DNA of 64,000 nucleotides from Ewingella americana ATCC 33852 (GCF_000735345.1 NZ_JMPJ01000037.1:42431-106430); one strand, 5' to 3'. Positions 35,973 to 44,708 are shown, numbered from the stretch's first letter. Notes: a model not told the origin generated them from the sequence alone. Made by a program: numbers and translations.

Positions 35973-35983
35973 AGGAGTAAGCG

Positions 35984-36772
35984 TTGATTTCAAATTCTGC
36001 GATTGTGGCGACTCAAGCCATTATTTTCCCCGGCGCGGTGATTGGCGCGGGAGTACGCATCGGCCCCTTTTGCCTGATTGGCGAACACGTCGAGATAGGC
36101 GAGGGGACGGTGGTAGACTCCCACTCGGTAATAAACGGCCATACGCGCATTGGCCGCAATAACCACATAGGGCGCTTTTGCTCGATTGGCGAAGTGAATC
36201 AGGATTTGAAATATCGCGGCGAGCCGACGCGAGTAGAGATCGGCGACGATAACCAGATTGGCCGCAACGCCACTATTCATCGCGGCACCCAGCAGGGGAC
36301 GCAGGTCACCATTATCGGCAACCGAAATCGACTGCTCTCCAATGTTCACGTCGGCCACGATTGCCTGATTGGTAGCAGCACCGAGATTGGCAATAACACC
36401 GCCCTTGCCGGGCACGTGGTGCTGCGAGACTTTGCGCAGGTTGGCTCAATGTGCGCCATTCACCAGTTTTGCATTATCGGCTTTTCGGCGCTGATTGCCG
36501 ATCAATCGTGCGTGGTGCAGGACATCCCGCCGTTCGTCTGCGCCAGCGGCAACCGCGCCGTGCCGCAGGGGCTGAACCTGTTGGCGGAAGCCTATTTATC
36601 CATTGATAAACAGCAGCAGGCGGTGATGCGCCGGGTGTATGAGCAGCTCTATCACTGCGGTATGGCGATTGAAGTGTTGAAGGTTGAAGTGCAGCGCCTG
36701 AGCCAAACTCACCCCGCGCTGCATTGTTTTGAGGATTTCTTCGCGCTGTCCACTCGCGGCATCATTCGCTGA
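35984..36772 (+). CDS. LpxA-like UDP-GlcNAc O-acyltransferase paralogue
   Basis: 262 aa, same length as E. coli LpxA, starting with TTG at 35984 behind a strong AAGGAG site. Hexapeptide repeats form the left-handed helix (about residues 1-190). SIGEVNQDLKYRGEPTRVEIG is nearly identical to LpxA. The catalytic His region (NVHVGHDC) and AGHV and IHQFCIIG are kept. By alignment to E. coli LpxA, acyl-ruler Gly173 is Asp (IGFSALIADQS) and His191 is Arg (GNRAVP). The C-terminal domain ends DFFALSTRGIIR as in LpxA. It is not in the lpxD-fabZ-lpxA-lpxB operon, so it is probably a second enzyme with different acyl or sugar specificity. Confidence 0.87.
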   Translation: MISNSAIVATQAIIFPGAVIGAGVRIGPFCLIGEHVEIGEGTVVDSHSVINGHTRIGRNNHIGRFCSIGEVNQDLKYRGEPTRVEIGDDNQIGRNATIHRGTQQGTQVTIIGNRNRLLSNVHVGHDCLIGSSTEIGNNTALAGHVVLRDFAQVGSMCAIHQFCIIGFSALIADQSCVVQDIPPFVCASGNRAVPQGLNLLAEAYLSIDKQQQAVMRRVYEQLYHCGMAIEVLKVEVQRLSQTHPALHCFEDFFALSTRGIIR

Positions 36773-36794
36773 AGCCGCGAGGGAACAAAAGCTA

Positions 36795-37805
36795 TCAGGC
36801 TTCCAGCGCCAGCAGGGCGAAGGTTGCCAGCCAGTGTTGGCCCATGTAGTCGGTATCGAGATGGTCCAGCGCGCTGTCTAAATGTTGCTGGGCGCTTTCA
36901 CGCAGCGGCGCGATACGCGAGTCACCCGAGGGCAGGGCCGCCGCCAGCGAGCGTTGGCACCATGCGCGGCTGAGGTTCAGCCCGTCCAAATGACCAATCT
37001 TACCGTCAGTTCGGTCAGTGACCGTGGCGGGCACGAATAGCGTTTGCGGCTGGCGCTGGGCCAAATCCGGCAAGAAGTCGCTAAACCACTGGGTAAATTC
37101 GGCCTGCGGCAACACCCGGCGCATCAATTCGGCTTCCATCAAAGACGGCGATAAGAACTCGTCGCCGCCCGGTTCCCACGCCTGACAGTTCACATCTTGC
37201 AAATGCCAGCGTTTTGCCGCCTCTTTGATTTGCGCGGTTAAGCCGTGATTCCCCACGCTGCGTGAATACTCAAGGGCCAGCGACAGGGCAAACGCGGTGT
37301 TGAAATGGCTGCCGACGCGCAGTGGATAGGTCGCTTTTGGCAGGAATTCACAGAAGGCTTGCTCGAAGAACTGGGTCATCGGCGCGAGGGTTTTCGCCCA
37401 ACCGGCGGCCTGTGGCAGCTTCATTGCATTCAACTGCTGCACCAGTCGCAGGAACCACGCCCAGCCGTAAGGGCGCTCGAAGCCTTTATGCTGCGGCTGC
37501 TGTAGATAGGCCATCTCTCCGGTGACGTTTTCCGCCGTTAAGTGCTGCTCAACAATGGCAATAATCTGCCCGGCCTGCGGCAGTTCTGGGTATTTGTCGA
37601 TTAAGCGCAGCAGCAGCCAGTAGCCGTGAACGCAGGAGTGCCAGTCATAGCTGCCGTAGAAAATCGGGTGCAGCTGGCGCGGAGTTTTGGCATCTTCTGG
37701 CCCGCTCATGGCGTGCATCAGCTTATTGGGGAACTCGCGGTTCAGGTGGTCCAGCGCCATCAGGGCAAAGCGGGACGCCATTTCTGGCGTCAGTTGCATG
37801 GTCAT
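36795..37805 (-). CDS. DUF2891 family protein
   Basis: 336 aa, soluble, no signal peptide. Recognised as DUF2891 by the region LHPIFYGSYDWHSCVHGYWL and ERPYGWAWFLRL, with WEPGGDEFLSPSLMEAELM later. The Trp/His-rich helical pattern suggests an (alpha/alpha) toroid, possibly an enzyme. No reaction is established to my knowledge. It is the last gene of an operon with the DUF979 and DUF969 membrane proteins, so it may act on the compound they import. The gap to the DUF979 gene is 24 nt. Confidence 0.82.
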   Translation of the reverse strand: MTMQLTPEMASRFALMALDHLNREFPNKLMHAMSGPEDAKTPRQLHPIFYGSYDWHSCVHGYWLLLRLIDKYPELPQAGQIIAIVEQHLTAENVTGEMAYLQQPQHKGFERPYGWAWFLRLVQQLNAMKLPQAAGWAKTLAPMTQFFEQAFCEFLPKATYPLRVGSHFNTAFALSLALEYSRSVGNHGLTAQIKEAAKRWHLQDVNCQAWEPGGDEFLSPSLMEAELMRRVLPQAEFTQWFSDFLPDLAQRQPQTLFVPATVTDRTDGKIGHLDGLNLSRAWCQRSLAAALPSGDSRIAPLRESAQQHLDSALDHLDTDYMGQHWLATFALLALEA

Positions 37806-37829
37806 TTTAGGTCTCTCCGTGGTGGGCGG

Positions 37830-38780
37830 TTAGAAGCGGAACACGAAAAAATACATCAGCGCGGTGTTCACCAGCAGCAACAGTGCGCCGGTCAGCCACT
37901 GCGCCTTAATGACGCCGTTTTTATCCTGAAGCTCGAGCAGCGCGGCGGGCACGATGTTGAAGTTGGCGGCCATTGGCGTCATTAGCGTGCCGCAGAAGCC
38001 GGACAGCATGCCGATAGCGCCCATAATCGCCGGATTCCCACCCAACTGATTGACGATCAGCGGCAGGCCGATACCCGCGGTCATTACCGGGAAGGCCGCG
38101 AAGCCGTTACCCATGATCATGGTAAACAGCGCCATGCCGAAGGTGTAAGCCACGATAATCGCCAGCGGCGAACCCAGTGGAATAATGCTTTTCACCAAGT
38201 CGGCTACCACGCCGCCGACGCCCGCCAGAGCAAACAGCGCGCCCAGCGCGGCGAGCATTTGCGGTAAAATCGCCGCCCAGCCCACGGTGTCCATGGTCTG
38301 CCCACCGGCCTTAATAGCTTTTAGCGGCGAGTCGCGCAGCATCACCAGCGCCACGATAAAGGCGACCAGCGTGCCAAGCACCAGTGAGATAAGCGTGACG
38401 TTTTTAGCTTCCACCAGACCGCTATTTTTTAGCGTCAGGGTGCCGACTAGCGTCACGATAGGGATCAGTAGGGCAGGAATGAACAGCTTATTGCCAAAGT
38501 GCTTGGCTCCGGCTTCGCGTCTGGCGGTGGCTTCCGGCTGATCGTTGTCCGACTTGCCTTTGCCTAGCTTGCCGGTCCCGGCAATCACCGCCAGCAGGAT
38601 AGCCATACAGCCGGTGACGAAGTGCGGCAGCTCGCCGCCGAACAGGAAGGTTATGCCATAAACTCCCCAAAACAGGGCGTTGACTAGACGGCGGTTATTG
38701 GTTTTGTCGTACAGATTGAAAATGGCGTAGGCGCAGAACATCAGGCCCGCGAGGATGTAAACCGATTCTAATTTGATCAT
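37830..38780 (-). CDS. DUF979 family membrane transporter subunit
   Basis: 316 aa with about nine hydrophobic segments and few polar loops. Features include GGELPHFVTGCMAILLAVIAG, VGWAAILPQMLAALGALF and IMGAIGMLSGFCGTLMTPM. DUF979 proteins occur next to DUF969 proteins. I recall the pair being assigned as a 5-oxoproline (pyroglutamate) transporter, often beside a pyroglutamyl peptidase. That gene is absent here. The start overlaps the DUF969 gene by 4 nt, so a two-subunit permease is likely. Confidence 0.8.
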   Translation of the reverse strand: MIKLESVYILAGLMFCAYAIFNLYDKTNNRRLVNALFWGVYGITFLFGGELPHFVTGCMAILLAVIAGTGKLGKGKSDNDQPEATARREAGAKHFGNKLFIPALLIPIVTLVGTLTLKNSGLVEAKNVTLISLVLGTLVAFIVALVMLRDSPLKAIKAGGQTMDTVGWAAILPQMLAALGALFALAGVGGVVADLVKSIIPLGSPLAIIVAYTFGMALFTMIMGNGFAAFPVMTAGIGLPLIVNQLGGNPAIMGAIGMLSGFCGTLMTPMAANFNIVPAALLELQDKNGVIKAQWLTGALLLLVNTALMYFFVFRF

Positions 38781-39466
38781 TTGGCCACACCTCCGTGCTG
38801 GGCATCAAAACGCTTGGCCAGCGAGCGATCCAGCAGCCACAGGCGAATAAAGTGAATGATCAGCGCGGCAATGGCGGTCGGGATGGCCCACACCGACAGG
38901 TGCAGCGGCTCGACGAAGATGCCGTTTTGATCCAAGAAGCCTTTGATCAGCAAGATAGATTGCACGGCGATGAAGATATCTTCGCCGAAGAATACCGCGA
39001 CGTTATCCACGGCGGCGGCGTTCGCGCGGATTTTCTGCCGCACGTCGTTGGGTAAATCGCCGTACTTGGTGACCGCGGCGGCTTCTGCCATCGGCGCAAT
39101 CAGCGGGCGCACCATCTGCGCGTGACCGCCCAGCGAGTTCAGGCCCAGCGCGGCGGTGACTTGGCGCAGGAAGAAGTAGAGCATTAACACGCGCCCGGTG
39201 GTGGCGGCGTGAATTTTAGAGATAAGGTCGCGCGCGCGCTCTTTCAGCCCGCTGCGCTCGAGGATGGCGATCACCGGCAGCGTCAACCAAATCAGCCCCA
39301 TATAGCGGTTCTCGGTAAAAGCTTTACCGAAGGCGCTGATGATATCTACCGTGTGCATGCCGCCCGCCGCGCCGGTGGCGATCCCGGCAATGGTCACCAC
39401 TAAAAGTGGATTGAAGCGCAACGCAAAGCCCAGCACCACGATCGGGATGCCTATTAATACCCACAT
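38777..39466 (-). CDS. DUF969 family membrane transporter subunit
   Basis: 229 aa with about six transmembrane segments. Features: VLIGIPIVVLGFALRFNPLLVV at the N-terminus, NRYMGLIWLTLPVIAILERSG, and NSLGGHAQMVRPLIAPMAEA. It is the first gene of the minus-strand operon with DUF979 and DUF2891. Together with the DUF979 protein it probably forms a permease for a small organic acid. 5-oxoproline is the proposed substrate for relatives. Confidence 0.8.
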   Translation of the reverse strand: MWVLIGIPIVVLGFALRFNPLLVVTIAGIATGAAGGMHTVDIISAFGKAFTENRYMGLIWLTLPVIAILERSGLKERARDLISKIHAATTGRVLMLYFFLRQVTAALGLNSLGGHAQMVRPLIAPMAEAAAVTKYGDLPNDVRQKIRANAAAVDNVAVFFGEDIFIAVQSILLIKGFLDQNGIFVEPLHLSVWAIPTAIAALIIHFIRLWLLDRSLAKRFDAQHGGVAK

Positions 39467-39829
39467 ATTTTCTACCCCTGTTGTCTGTAATCTGTGATTG
39501 AACTCGACGTCCTGTCTTTATATTTTTTAAGCTGCGCGTCGCTGTCTAAATAACCACAAAATAACCTTGAGTTATAAAGTAGACCAGTGAGGAATAACGC
39601 TCAGCTTTGTTCGGAAAGTACCAAGCAGTTCGGCGCAGCGCAAGACTGTGAATTAAGAACAGGCAGGACAACAGGGAGGAAAATAAGTGAGCCTAAGACA
39701 AAGCGCAGGCTAATTAACTGGGTGTTTTATTTAGCGTGGAATATTGTGCGGAGTGAGAAGTTTAGATTAGTGAATTAACCCCGCGCGACAGGTTGCGGGG
39801 TTAATGAACAATAAGCTGATAGCTAAGGC
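39467..39829. other. Intergenic between DUF969 operon and queH
   Basis: 363 nt. It holds the upstream region of the DUF969 operon and a perfect 11-bp inverted repeat at 39774-39805 (ATTAACCCCGC with GCGGGGTTAAT) acting as queH terminator. A 63-codon open frame at 39587-39778 has no good ribosome site and no recognisable content. I see no gene. Confidence 0.5.
39774..39805 (-). terminator. Terminator after queH
   Basis: ATTAACCCCGC (39774-39784) and GCGGGGTTAAT (39795-39805) form a perfect 11-bp stem with 10-nt loop, 24 nt after the queH stop. Confidence 0.7.
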
Positions 39830-40489
39830 TTATTCGTCGTCTTCGTCGCCGTAATATTTCACGCCGAGCTTAATCAGGTCGCGGCCCTGAGCCTTGCGGT
39901 GCAAGTTGCTGTCGCGCAGCGAGTAAACGCAGCCACAATACTCTTGCTGATAGAAGCGTTCGCGCTTGCTGATTTCAATCATGCGCGCCGAGCCGCCTTT
40001 CTTACGCCAGTTATAGTCCCAGTAGACCATGCCCGGATAAGGTGCCGCCGCGCGTTCGCCGCAGCCGTTAATCTGCTTCATGTCTTTCCAGCGGGAGATA
40101 CCCAGCGAGCTGGAAATGGCGCTGAAACCATGTTCGAAGGCGTACAGCGCGGTGCGCTCGAAACGCATATCAAAACACATGGTGCAGCGAATGCCGCGTT
40201 CAGGCTCGTTTTCCATGCCGCGCGCGCGTTCAAACCAATTATCGGTGTCGTAGTCGGCATCAATAAAAGGAATGCCGTGCTGTTCGGCAAAGCGCATATT
40301 CTCTTCTTTGCGCAGGGTATATTCTTTTTGCGGGTGAATATTCGGGTTATAGAAGAAAATGGTGTATTCAATGCCAGAGGCTTGAATGGCTTCCATCACT
40401 TCACCGGAGCAGGGCGCGCAACAGGAGTGAAGCAGTAATTTGTCATGCCCGTTAGGCAGGGACAGTTTTTCTCGGATCAGTTCGGACAT
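39830..40489 (-). CDS. queH: Epoxyqueuosine reductase QueH (DUF208)
   Basis: 219 aa. QueH signature [18 protein letters not shown] near residue 20 gives the first cysteine pair. Further conserved cysteines are in RCTMCFDMR and [13 protein letters not shown], the metal and iron-sulfur ligands of the family. QueH makes the last step of queuosine in tRNA and is the non-orthologous alternative to QueG. A C-terminal acidic tail (YYGDEDDE) is seen. It is monocistronic with its own terminator. Confidence 0.93.
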   Translation of the reverse strand: MSELIREKLSLPNGHDKLLLHSCCAPCSGEVMEAIQASGIEYTIFFYNPNIHPQKEYTLRKEENMRFAEQHGIPFIDADYDTDNWFERARGMENEPERGIRCTMCFDMRFERTALYAFEHGFSAISSSLGISRWKDMKQINGCGERAAAPYPGMVYWDYNWRKKGGSARMIEISKRERFYQQEYCGCVYSLRDSNLHRKAQGRDLIKLGVKYYGDEDDE

Positions 40490-40699
40490 TTCTTCGCCTG
40501 TTACTAAGATTTTCTTTATCGAAATAGAATCATCATGATGATTGATGCCTATGATAAAAGACAGTGCGCCACTGTCAAAAATTTCTTATTGATATTTCGA
40601 ACGCCGACTTGAGTCATAAATAACGATGTTATGCTAAAAGCAGGGACGTTGGCCGAGCACGGCGCAATGCCCAGCAATTGAATGTTAAGGACGCAGACA

Positions 40700-41710
40700 A
40701 TGCAGTTAATGAAATCACACCATATCCGCTGGCTAAGTCTCTTTATCGTGATGGGGGGGCTGCTGTTGATCCTGCCTTTGCACCTGTTGGCATGCTTTAT
40801 CGCCGGATTCGTGGTGTATGAACTGGTTAATGGATTAACGCCGCATTTCCAAAAAATTATCAGTGGCGACCGCGCCCGCTGGCTGGTGGTGGCGCTGATT
40901 AGCACCATCGTGGTGAGCGTATTAATCCTCGCAATCGCCGGGATTATCGACTTCTTGATGGATGATATTAAGAACCCGGTGGCCTTCAACGCCATGGTTT
41001 CGCGCCTGCTGAGTGATGCTCAGGGCCGCATTTCGCCGGTCATGTTGCATTATCTGCCCGCCAATATTGAAGAACTACAGCGCCAGTTCCTGCAATGGGT
41101 GCGCGAGCACGTCGCCATGATCCAGACGGTCGGCAAAAACGCGGCACACGCCTTTGTCACTATGCTGATTGGTATGATTCTGGGCGCGATTATCTCCCTG
41201 CAACGCCCTGACAAAGAGAGCCAAGACGCCCCGCTGAAAAACGAGCTGTTGCAGCGCGTTCGCTTGCTGGCCAAGGCGTTTCGCAACGTAGTCTTCGCCC
41301 AGTTCCAAATCTCACTGATTAACACCGTGCTCTCCGGCGTGTTCCTGTTCGGCATTCTGCCACTGTTTGGCATTCACCTGCCGCTGGCAAAAACGCTGGT
41401 GGCTTTCACCTTTATCTGCGGCCTGCTGCCGGTTATTGGCAACCTGATTTCCAACACGGTGATTTTCATCGTCGGTCTTTCTGTGTCGCTGTGGGTGGGC
41501 GTCGGGGTGCTGGCATACCTGATAGTGATTCACAAAGTGGAGTACTTCCTCAATGCGCGTATTGTCGGCACGCGCATTAATGCCAAGTCGTGGGAAGTGC
41601 TGCTGGCGATGCTTATCTTTGAATCCGCCTTTGGCCTGCCGGGCGTGGTGGCAGCGCCGATTTACTACGCGTATTTGAAGAGCGAACTGAAACAAGCCGA
41701 GCTGATTTAA
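40700..41710 (+). CDS. AI-2E family transporter (PerM-like permease)
   Basis: 336 aa from the ATG at 40700, which has AAGGA 8 nt upstream. An ATG at 40682 is possible but has no ribosome site. About seven to eight transmembrane helices, with a long soluble loop (about residues 85-140) after the third, and the family's C-terminal pattern NLISNTVIFIVGL, VGTRINAKSWEVLLAMLIF and LPGVVAAPIYYAYLK. The family includes TqsA (AI-2 export) and Na+/H+ antiporters. Sequence does not match TqsA closely, so the substrate is left open. Confidence 0.85.
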   Translation: MQLMKSHHIRWLSLFIVMGGLLLILPLHLLACFIAGFVVYELVNGLTPHFQKIISGDRARWLVVALISTIVVSVLILAIAGIIDFLMDDIKNPVAFNAMVSRLLSDAQGRISPVMLHYLPANIEELQRQFLQWVREHVAMIQTVGKNAAHAFVTMLIGMILGAIISLQRPDKESQDAPLKNELLQRVRLLAKAFRNVVFAQFQISLINTVLSGVFLFGILPLFGIHLPLAKTLVAFTFICGLLPVIGNLISNTVIFIVGLSVSLWVGVGVLAYLIVIHKVEYFLNARIVGTRINAKSWEVLLAMLIFESAFGLPGVVAAPIYYAYLKSELKQAELI

Positions 41711-41759
41711 CGCCTTACGGCATTATTTCTCTCAGAACCAAAACTTGTCATATTTCCCC

Positions 41760-41794
41760 AAGGGTGTGGTGTTAGTACCGCACCCTTGCTGTTT
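41760..41794 (+). terminator. Terminator after the AI-2E family gene
   Basis: AAGGGTGTGGT pairs with ACCGCACCCTT (one G-U pair), then GCTGTTT. Confidence 0.75.
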
Positions 41795-41884
41795 ACCTAG
41801 TCAAAAATCCTGAAAAAAACAGATTCGGGCAAGTAATAGCGAGGATCGTTATACGAAATTCCCCGTCCTGAGGTCCATACTTAA

Positions 41885-41926
41885 TATCGTTAGCGCAATT
41901 TGCGCTGGCATTTTCGTCTAACGATA
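41885..41926 (+). promoter_or_regulatory. Nested inverted repeats in the alcohol dehydrogenase leader
   Basis: Outer arms TATCGTTAG (41885-41893) and CTAACGATA (41918-41926) are perfect complements. An inner AGCGCA (41892-41897) and TGCGCT (41901-41906) form a second stem. The structure ends 20 nt before the ATG at 41946. It could be an operator or a leader structure. Confidence 0.5.
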
Positions 41927-41945
41927 ACCCCTCAGGAGAGAACTC

Positions 41946-43004
41946 ATGACCCTTAACGTCCGAGGTTTTGCTGCAACGTCAGCCACTGCGCCATTGGCAC
42001 CCCACAATTTTGAGCGCCGCTCGCCGCGCGATACTGACGTAGTTATCGACATTATGTACTGCGGCGTCTGCCACTCAGACATCCACCAGGCGCGTAATGA
42101 ATGGCACCAGAGCATCTATCCGCTGGTTCCAGGACACGAAATCATTGGCCGCATCACTCAGGTTGGCGCCAAAGTGAAAGGCTTCAGCGTCGGTGATACT
42201 GTCGGCGTGGGTTGTATGGTCGATTCTTGTCAGCACTGTGATTCCTGCGCCGAAAGCCTGGAACAGTACTGTGAAGAAGGCGCTACCATGACCTACAACA
42301 GCTACGATCGTCATGACAACATGATGACATACGGCGGCTACTCAGAGCAGATCGTGGTCTCTGAGAAGTTTGTGCTGCGCGTATCGGAAAAGCTGGATAT
42401 TAAATCTGCTGCCCCTCTGCTGTGTGCCGGCATCACGACCTATTCTCCGCTGCGTCACTGGAAAGTCGGTAAAGGCCATAAAGTAGCCGTTGTCGGTCTG
42501 GGCGGTTTGGGCCACATGGGCCTGAAATTTGCCAAAGCGCTGGGCGCGGACGTCACGCTGTTCACCCGTTCCGCAGGTAAAGAGCAGGAAGCTTACCGTC
42601 TGGGTGCTGACCACGTTGTGATTTCTACTGATGAGAAGCAGATGGACGCGGTGAAAAACCACTTCGACTTCATCCTCGATACCGTGCCAAACCAGCACGA
42701 CCTGAACCCGTACCTGACCACGCTGAAACGCGACGGTACCCATATTCTGGTCGGCCTGATTGAGCCAATCGAACCTGCAATCCACAGCGGCAAGCTGGTG
42801 GGTGGCCGTAAAACCGTTGCCGGTTCACTGATTGGCGGTATCGCTGAGACTCAGGAAATGTTGGATTTCTGCGCCGAGCACAACATTGGTTGTGATGTGG
42901 AAATGATCGACATGCAGGACATTAACGGGGCTTATGAACGTATGCTGAAAAGCGACGTGAAATACCGTTTCGTGGTGGATATGGCGTCTCTTAAAAACGC
43001 CTAA
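41946..43004 (+). CDS. yahK: Zinc-dependent NAD(P) alcohol dehydrogenase (YahK-like)
   Basis: 352 aa, medium-chain dehydrogenase. Catalytic zinc site: YCGVCHSDIH and VPGHEIIG. Structural zinc site: CQHCDSCAESLEQYC. The Rossmann motif is VVGLGGLGHMGLKFAKALGA. It aligns over its length with E. coli YahK, a broad aldehyde reductase that prefers NADPH (shared LLCAGITTYSPLRHW and ETQEMLDFCAEH). It has a GGAG ribosome site and its own terminator. The physiological substrate is unknown. Confidence 0.9.
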   Translation: MTLNVRGFAATSATAPLAPHNFERRSPRDTDVVIDIMYCGVCHSDIHQARNEWHQSIYPLVPGHEIIGRITQVGAKVKGFSVGDTVGVGCMVDSCQHCDSCAESLEQYCEEGATMTYNSYDRHDNMMTYGGYSEQIVVSEKFVLRVSEKLDIKSAAPLLCAGITTYSPLRHWKVGKGHKVAVVGLGGLGHMGLKFAKALGADVTLFTRSAGKEQEAYRLGADHVVISTDEKQMDAVKNHFDFILDTVPNQHDLNPYLTTLKRDGTHILVGLIEPIEPAIHSGKLVGGRKTVAGSLIGGIAETQEMLDFCAEHNIGCDVEMIDMQDINGAYERMLKSDVKYRFVVDMASLKNA

Positions 43005-43036
43005 TCCTCAGCGATTTGCCTGATAGCAGTCTGACT

Positions 43037-43073
43037 AAAACGCCCGCAAACTTCGGATTGTGGGCGTTTTTTT
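43037..43073 (+). terminator. Terminator after the alcohol dehydrogenase gene
   Basis: AAAACGCCCGCA pairs with TGTGGGCGTTTT around CTTCGG, then a T-run. Confidence 0.9.
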
Positions 43074-43204
43074 ATGACTGTTTGCTCCAAAAAGGGGCTA
43101 GATCAATCATTGCGTGCTGAAATTTCATTTTTCCCTATCTTGCTGACTTCTCGCTTTGTGACGGCGGTGGTATTCTTCGGCTTTCGCCGAGCGAAGGAAA
43201 ATCA

Positions 43205-43549
43205 GTGGCAAAGAATTTTGATGAATTGATCAGAGATATTGATCTGATGATTGAACACGTGGACGGTCTGAAAAACCTTCCACCGCGCGCAAAAATTGTA
43301 GACGCAGTGCCCGCTGATAAGCCTGCCTACGACTCTTTTTGTGAAATCTATGCGCTAAAAGCGGTGATGCGGGCCTTTATTTCCTCGGTCGATACCATCG
43401 TAAAAGTTCAGATTGCTAAAAAAGTCGAGCAGGATATCGGCCATCTGGAAAACACCGTGCGTTCTATTGGTGGCGGCAATGCTGACCCCGAGGATTTGGC
43501 ACAAATTACCGCCTACGTGCGCCATGCCGTGTCGGAATTAATGGACTAA
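43205..43549 (+). CDS. Small conserved-looking protein of unknown function
   Basis: 114 aa with a GTG start at 43205 and AAGGA ribosome site 7-8 nt upstream. Soluble and mostly helical: KNFDELIRDIDLMIEHVDGL at the N-terminus, a short Pro-rich linker, and VEQDIGHLENTVRSIGGG later. I do not recognise the family. It lies alone between two terminators. A real gene is supported by ribosome site, codon use and flanking terminators. Confidence 0.7.
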   Translation: MAKNFDELIRDIDLMIEHVDGLKNLPPRAKIVDAVPADKPAYDSFCEIYALKAVMRAFISSVDTIVKVQIAKKVEQDIGHLENTVRSIGGGNADPEDLAQITAYVRHAVSELMD

Positions 43550-43587
43550 TCAGGTTAGGGTCTGAAGTCAGAGCGTGATCTGAAAAC

Positions 43588-43627
43588 AAAAACGTCGTTT
43601 ATCTATTGGGATAACCGGCGTTTTTTT
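43588..43627 (+). terminator. Terminator after the 114-aa gene
   Basis: AAAACGTCGTTTATC pairs with GATAACCGGCGTTTT allowing G-U pairs, then a T-run. Confidence 0.8.
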
Positions 43628-43730
43628 ATGTTTGAATTTGGCTAAATAAGCCGGGCAGGGCGCGAGAATAGGTTTTCTAGCCAGAAAATAGCTATTCTTG
43701 AGCCATTATCTTCTCAGGATGAGCATTGTT

Positions 43731-44645
43731 ATGGCACATCGGTTTCGTTCTATCGCGTTGCTGCGCAGGAGCTGCTACCAGCTGCTGTTTGATAACTATA
43801 CGCACAGCGGGCGGCGCATGGAGGCGTTTTGGGTTCTGACCGCCATTCTCAGCGTGATTGCGCTGTTTTTTGAATCCAGCGCGCACACTCTTTTCCCCCA
43901 TACGCCCAACATCATGCAGTTCTTCGGCCTGATCGAGCTGGGCTTCACCGCGATTTTCACCGTGGAATACGTGCTACGCATTTTTGCCACTCCCAGCAAA
44001 GAGCGCTACCCGCTGAGCTTCTTCGGGCTGGTGGATCTGTTGACCATTCTGCCGCTCTATATTCTCTGGCTGTTCCCGTCGCTGGTCAGCACCGGCGATA
44101 TGGTGGTGCTGATTCGCCTGATGCGAATTTTGCGCGTGCTGAGGGTGCTCAAGCTGCTGCGCTATATGAATGAGGCGGGCGTGCTGTGGCGCAGCATGAT
44201 GCGCGCGCGGCACAAGCTAACCCTGTTCTTCGGCTTCGTGGCTATTATCCTCTGTCTGTTCGGCGGATTGATGTTTGCTATAGAAGGAGGGCGCGACGGC
44301 TTTACCTCGCTGGGGACCTCGGTCTACTGGGCGGTGGTCACTCTTACTACAGTGGGGTATGGCGACATTACCCCGCACACGCCGCTCGGCCGCGTACTGG
44401 CTTCTATTTTGATTTTGCTGGGTTATTCGATTATTGCGGTTCCTACCGGGATATTAACGGCTTATATGTCACAGGAACTGCAAAAAGGGCGCGAGCAGCG
44501 TTCTTGTCGCCATTGTCATCACATCGGCCATGAATTAGATGCCCGTTTTTGCGACCATTGTGGCACGCAGTTACCTACGCTTCGATCTCAACTTATTGAT
44601 AAAAAACCAAATAATCGTATGCAGAACGAGCGTATTGATGATTAA
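43731..44645 (+). CDS. Voltage-gated-type potassium channel with zinc-ribbon tail
   Basis: 304 aa from the ATG at 43731. ATG 43719 or TTG 43698 are alternative starts. Six-helix channel: S1-S3 around residues 30-115, an S4 with regularly spaced arginines (LIRLMRILRVLRVLKLLRY), then a pore loop with the selectivity filter TTVGYGD and S6. The C-terminus has CRHCHH and CDHCG, two pairs that could bind one zinc. It should conduct K+ across the inner membrane. The Cys/His tail is less usual among bacterial Kv channels and may be a regulatory ribbon. Confidence 0.9.
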   Translation: MAHRFRSIALLRRSCYQLLFDNYTHSGRRMEAFWVLTAILSVIALFFESSAHTLFPHTPNIMQFFGLIELGFTAIFTVEYVLRIFATPSKERYPLSFFGLVDLLTILPLYILWLFPSLVSTGDMVVLIRLMRILRVLRVLKLLRYMNEAGVLWRSMMRARHKLTLFFGFVAIILCLFGGLMFAIEGGRDGFTSLGTSVYWAVVTLTTVGYGDITPHTPLGRVLASILILLGYSIIAVPTGILTAYMSQELQKGREQRSCRHCHHIGHELDARFCDHCGTQLPTLRSQLIDKKPNNRMQNERIDD

Positions 44646-44708
44646 TGCGCCATTTTGGTTACTTTAGGCAGGTTATTAGATAAAAAGAGTTGCTATTAGG
44701 GGGCAGTC

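Noticed and set aside
35941-36162. 73-codon frame starting ATG just before the LpxA paralogue
   Set aside because: It runs out of frame through the conserved LpxA sequence. The TTG at 35984 with AAGGAG explains the start.
39587-39778. 63-codon open frame in the gap before queH
   Set aside because: No ribosome site, no conserved features, and mixed composition.
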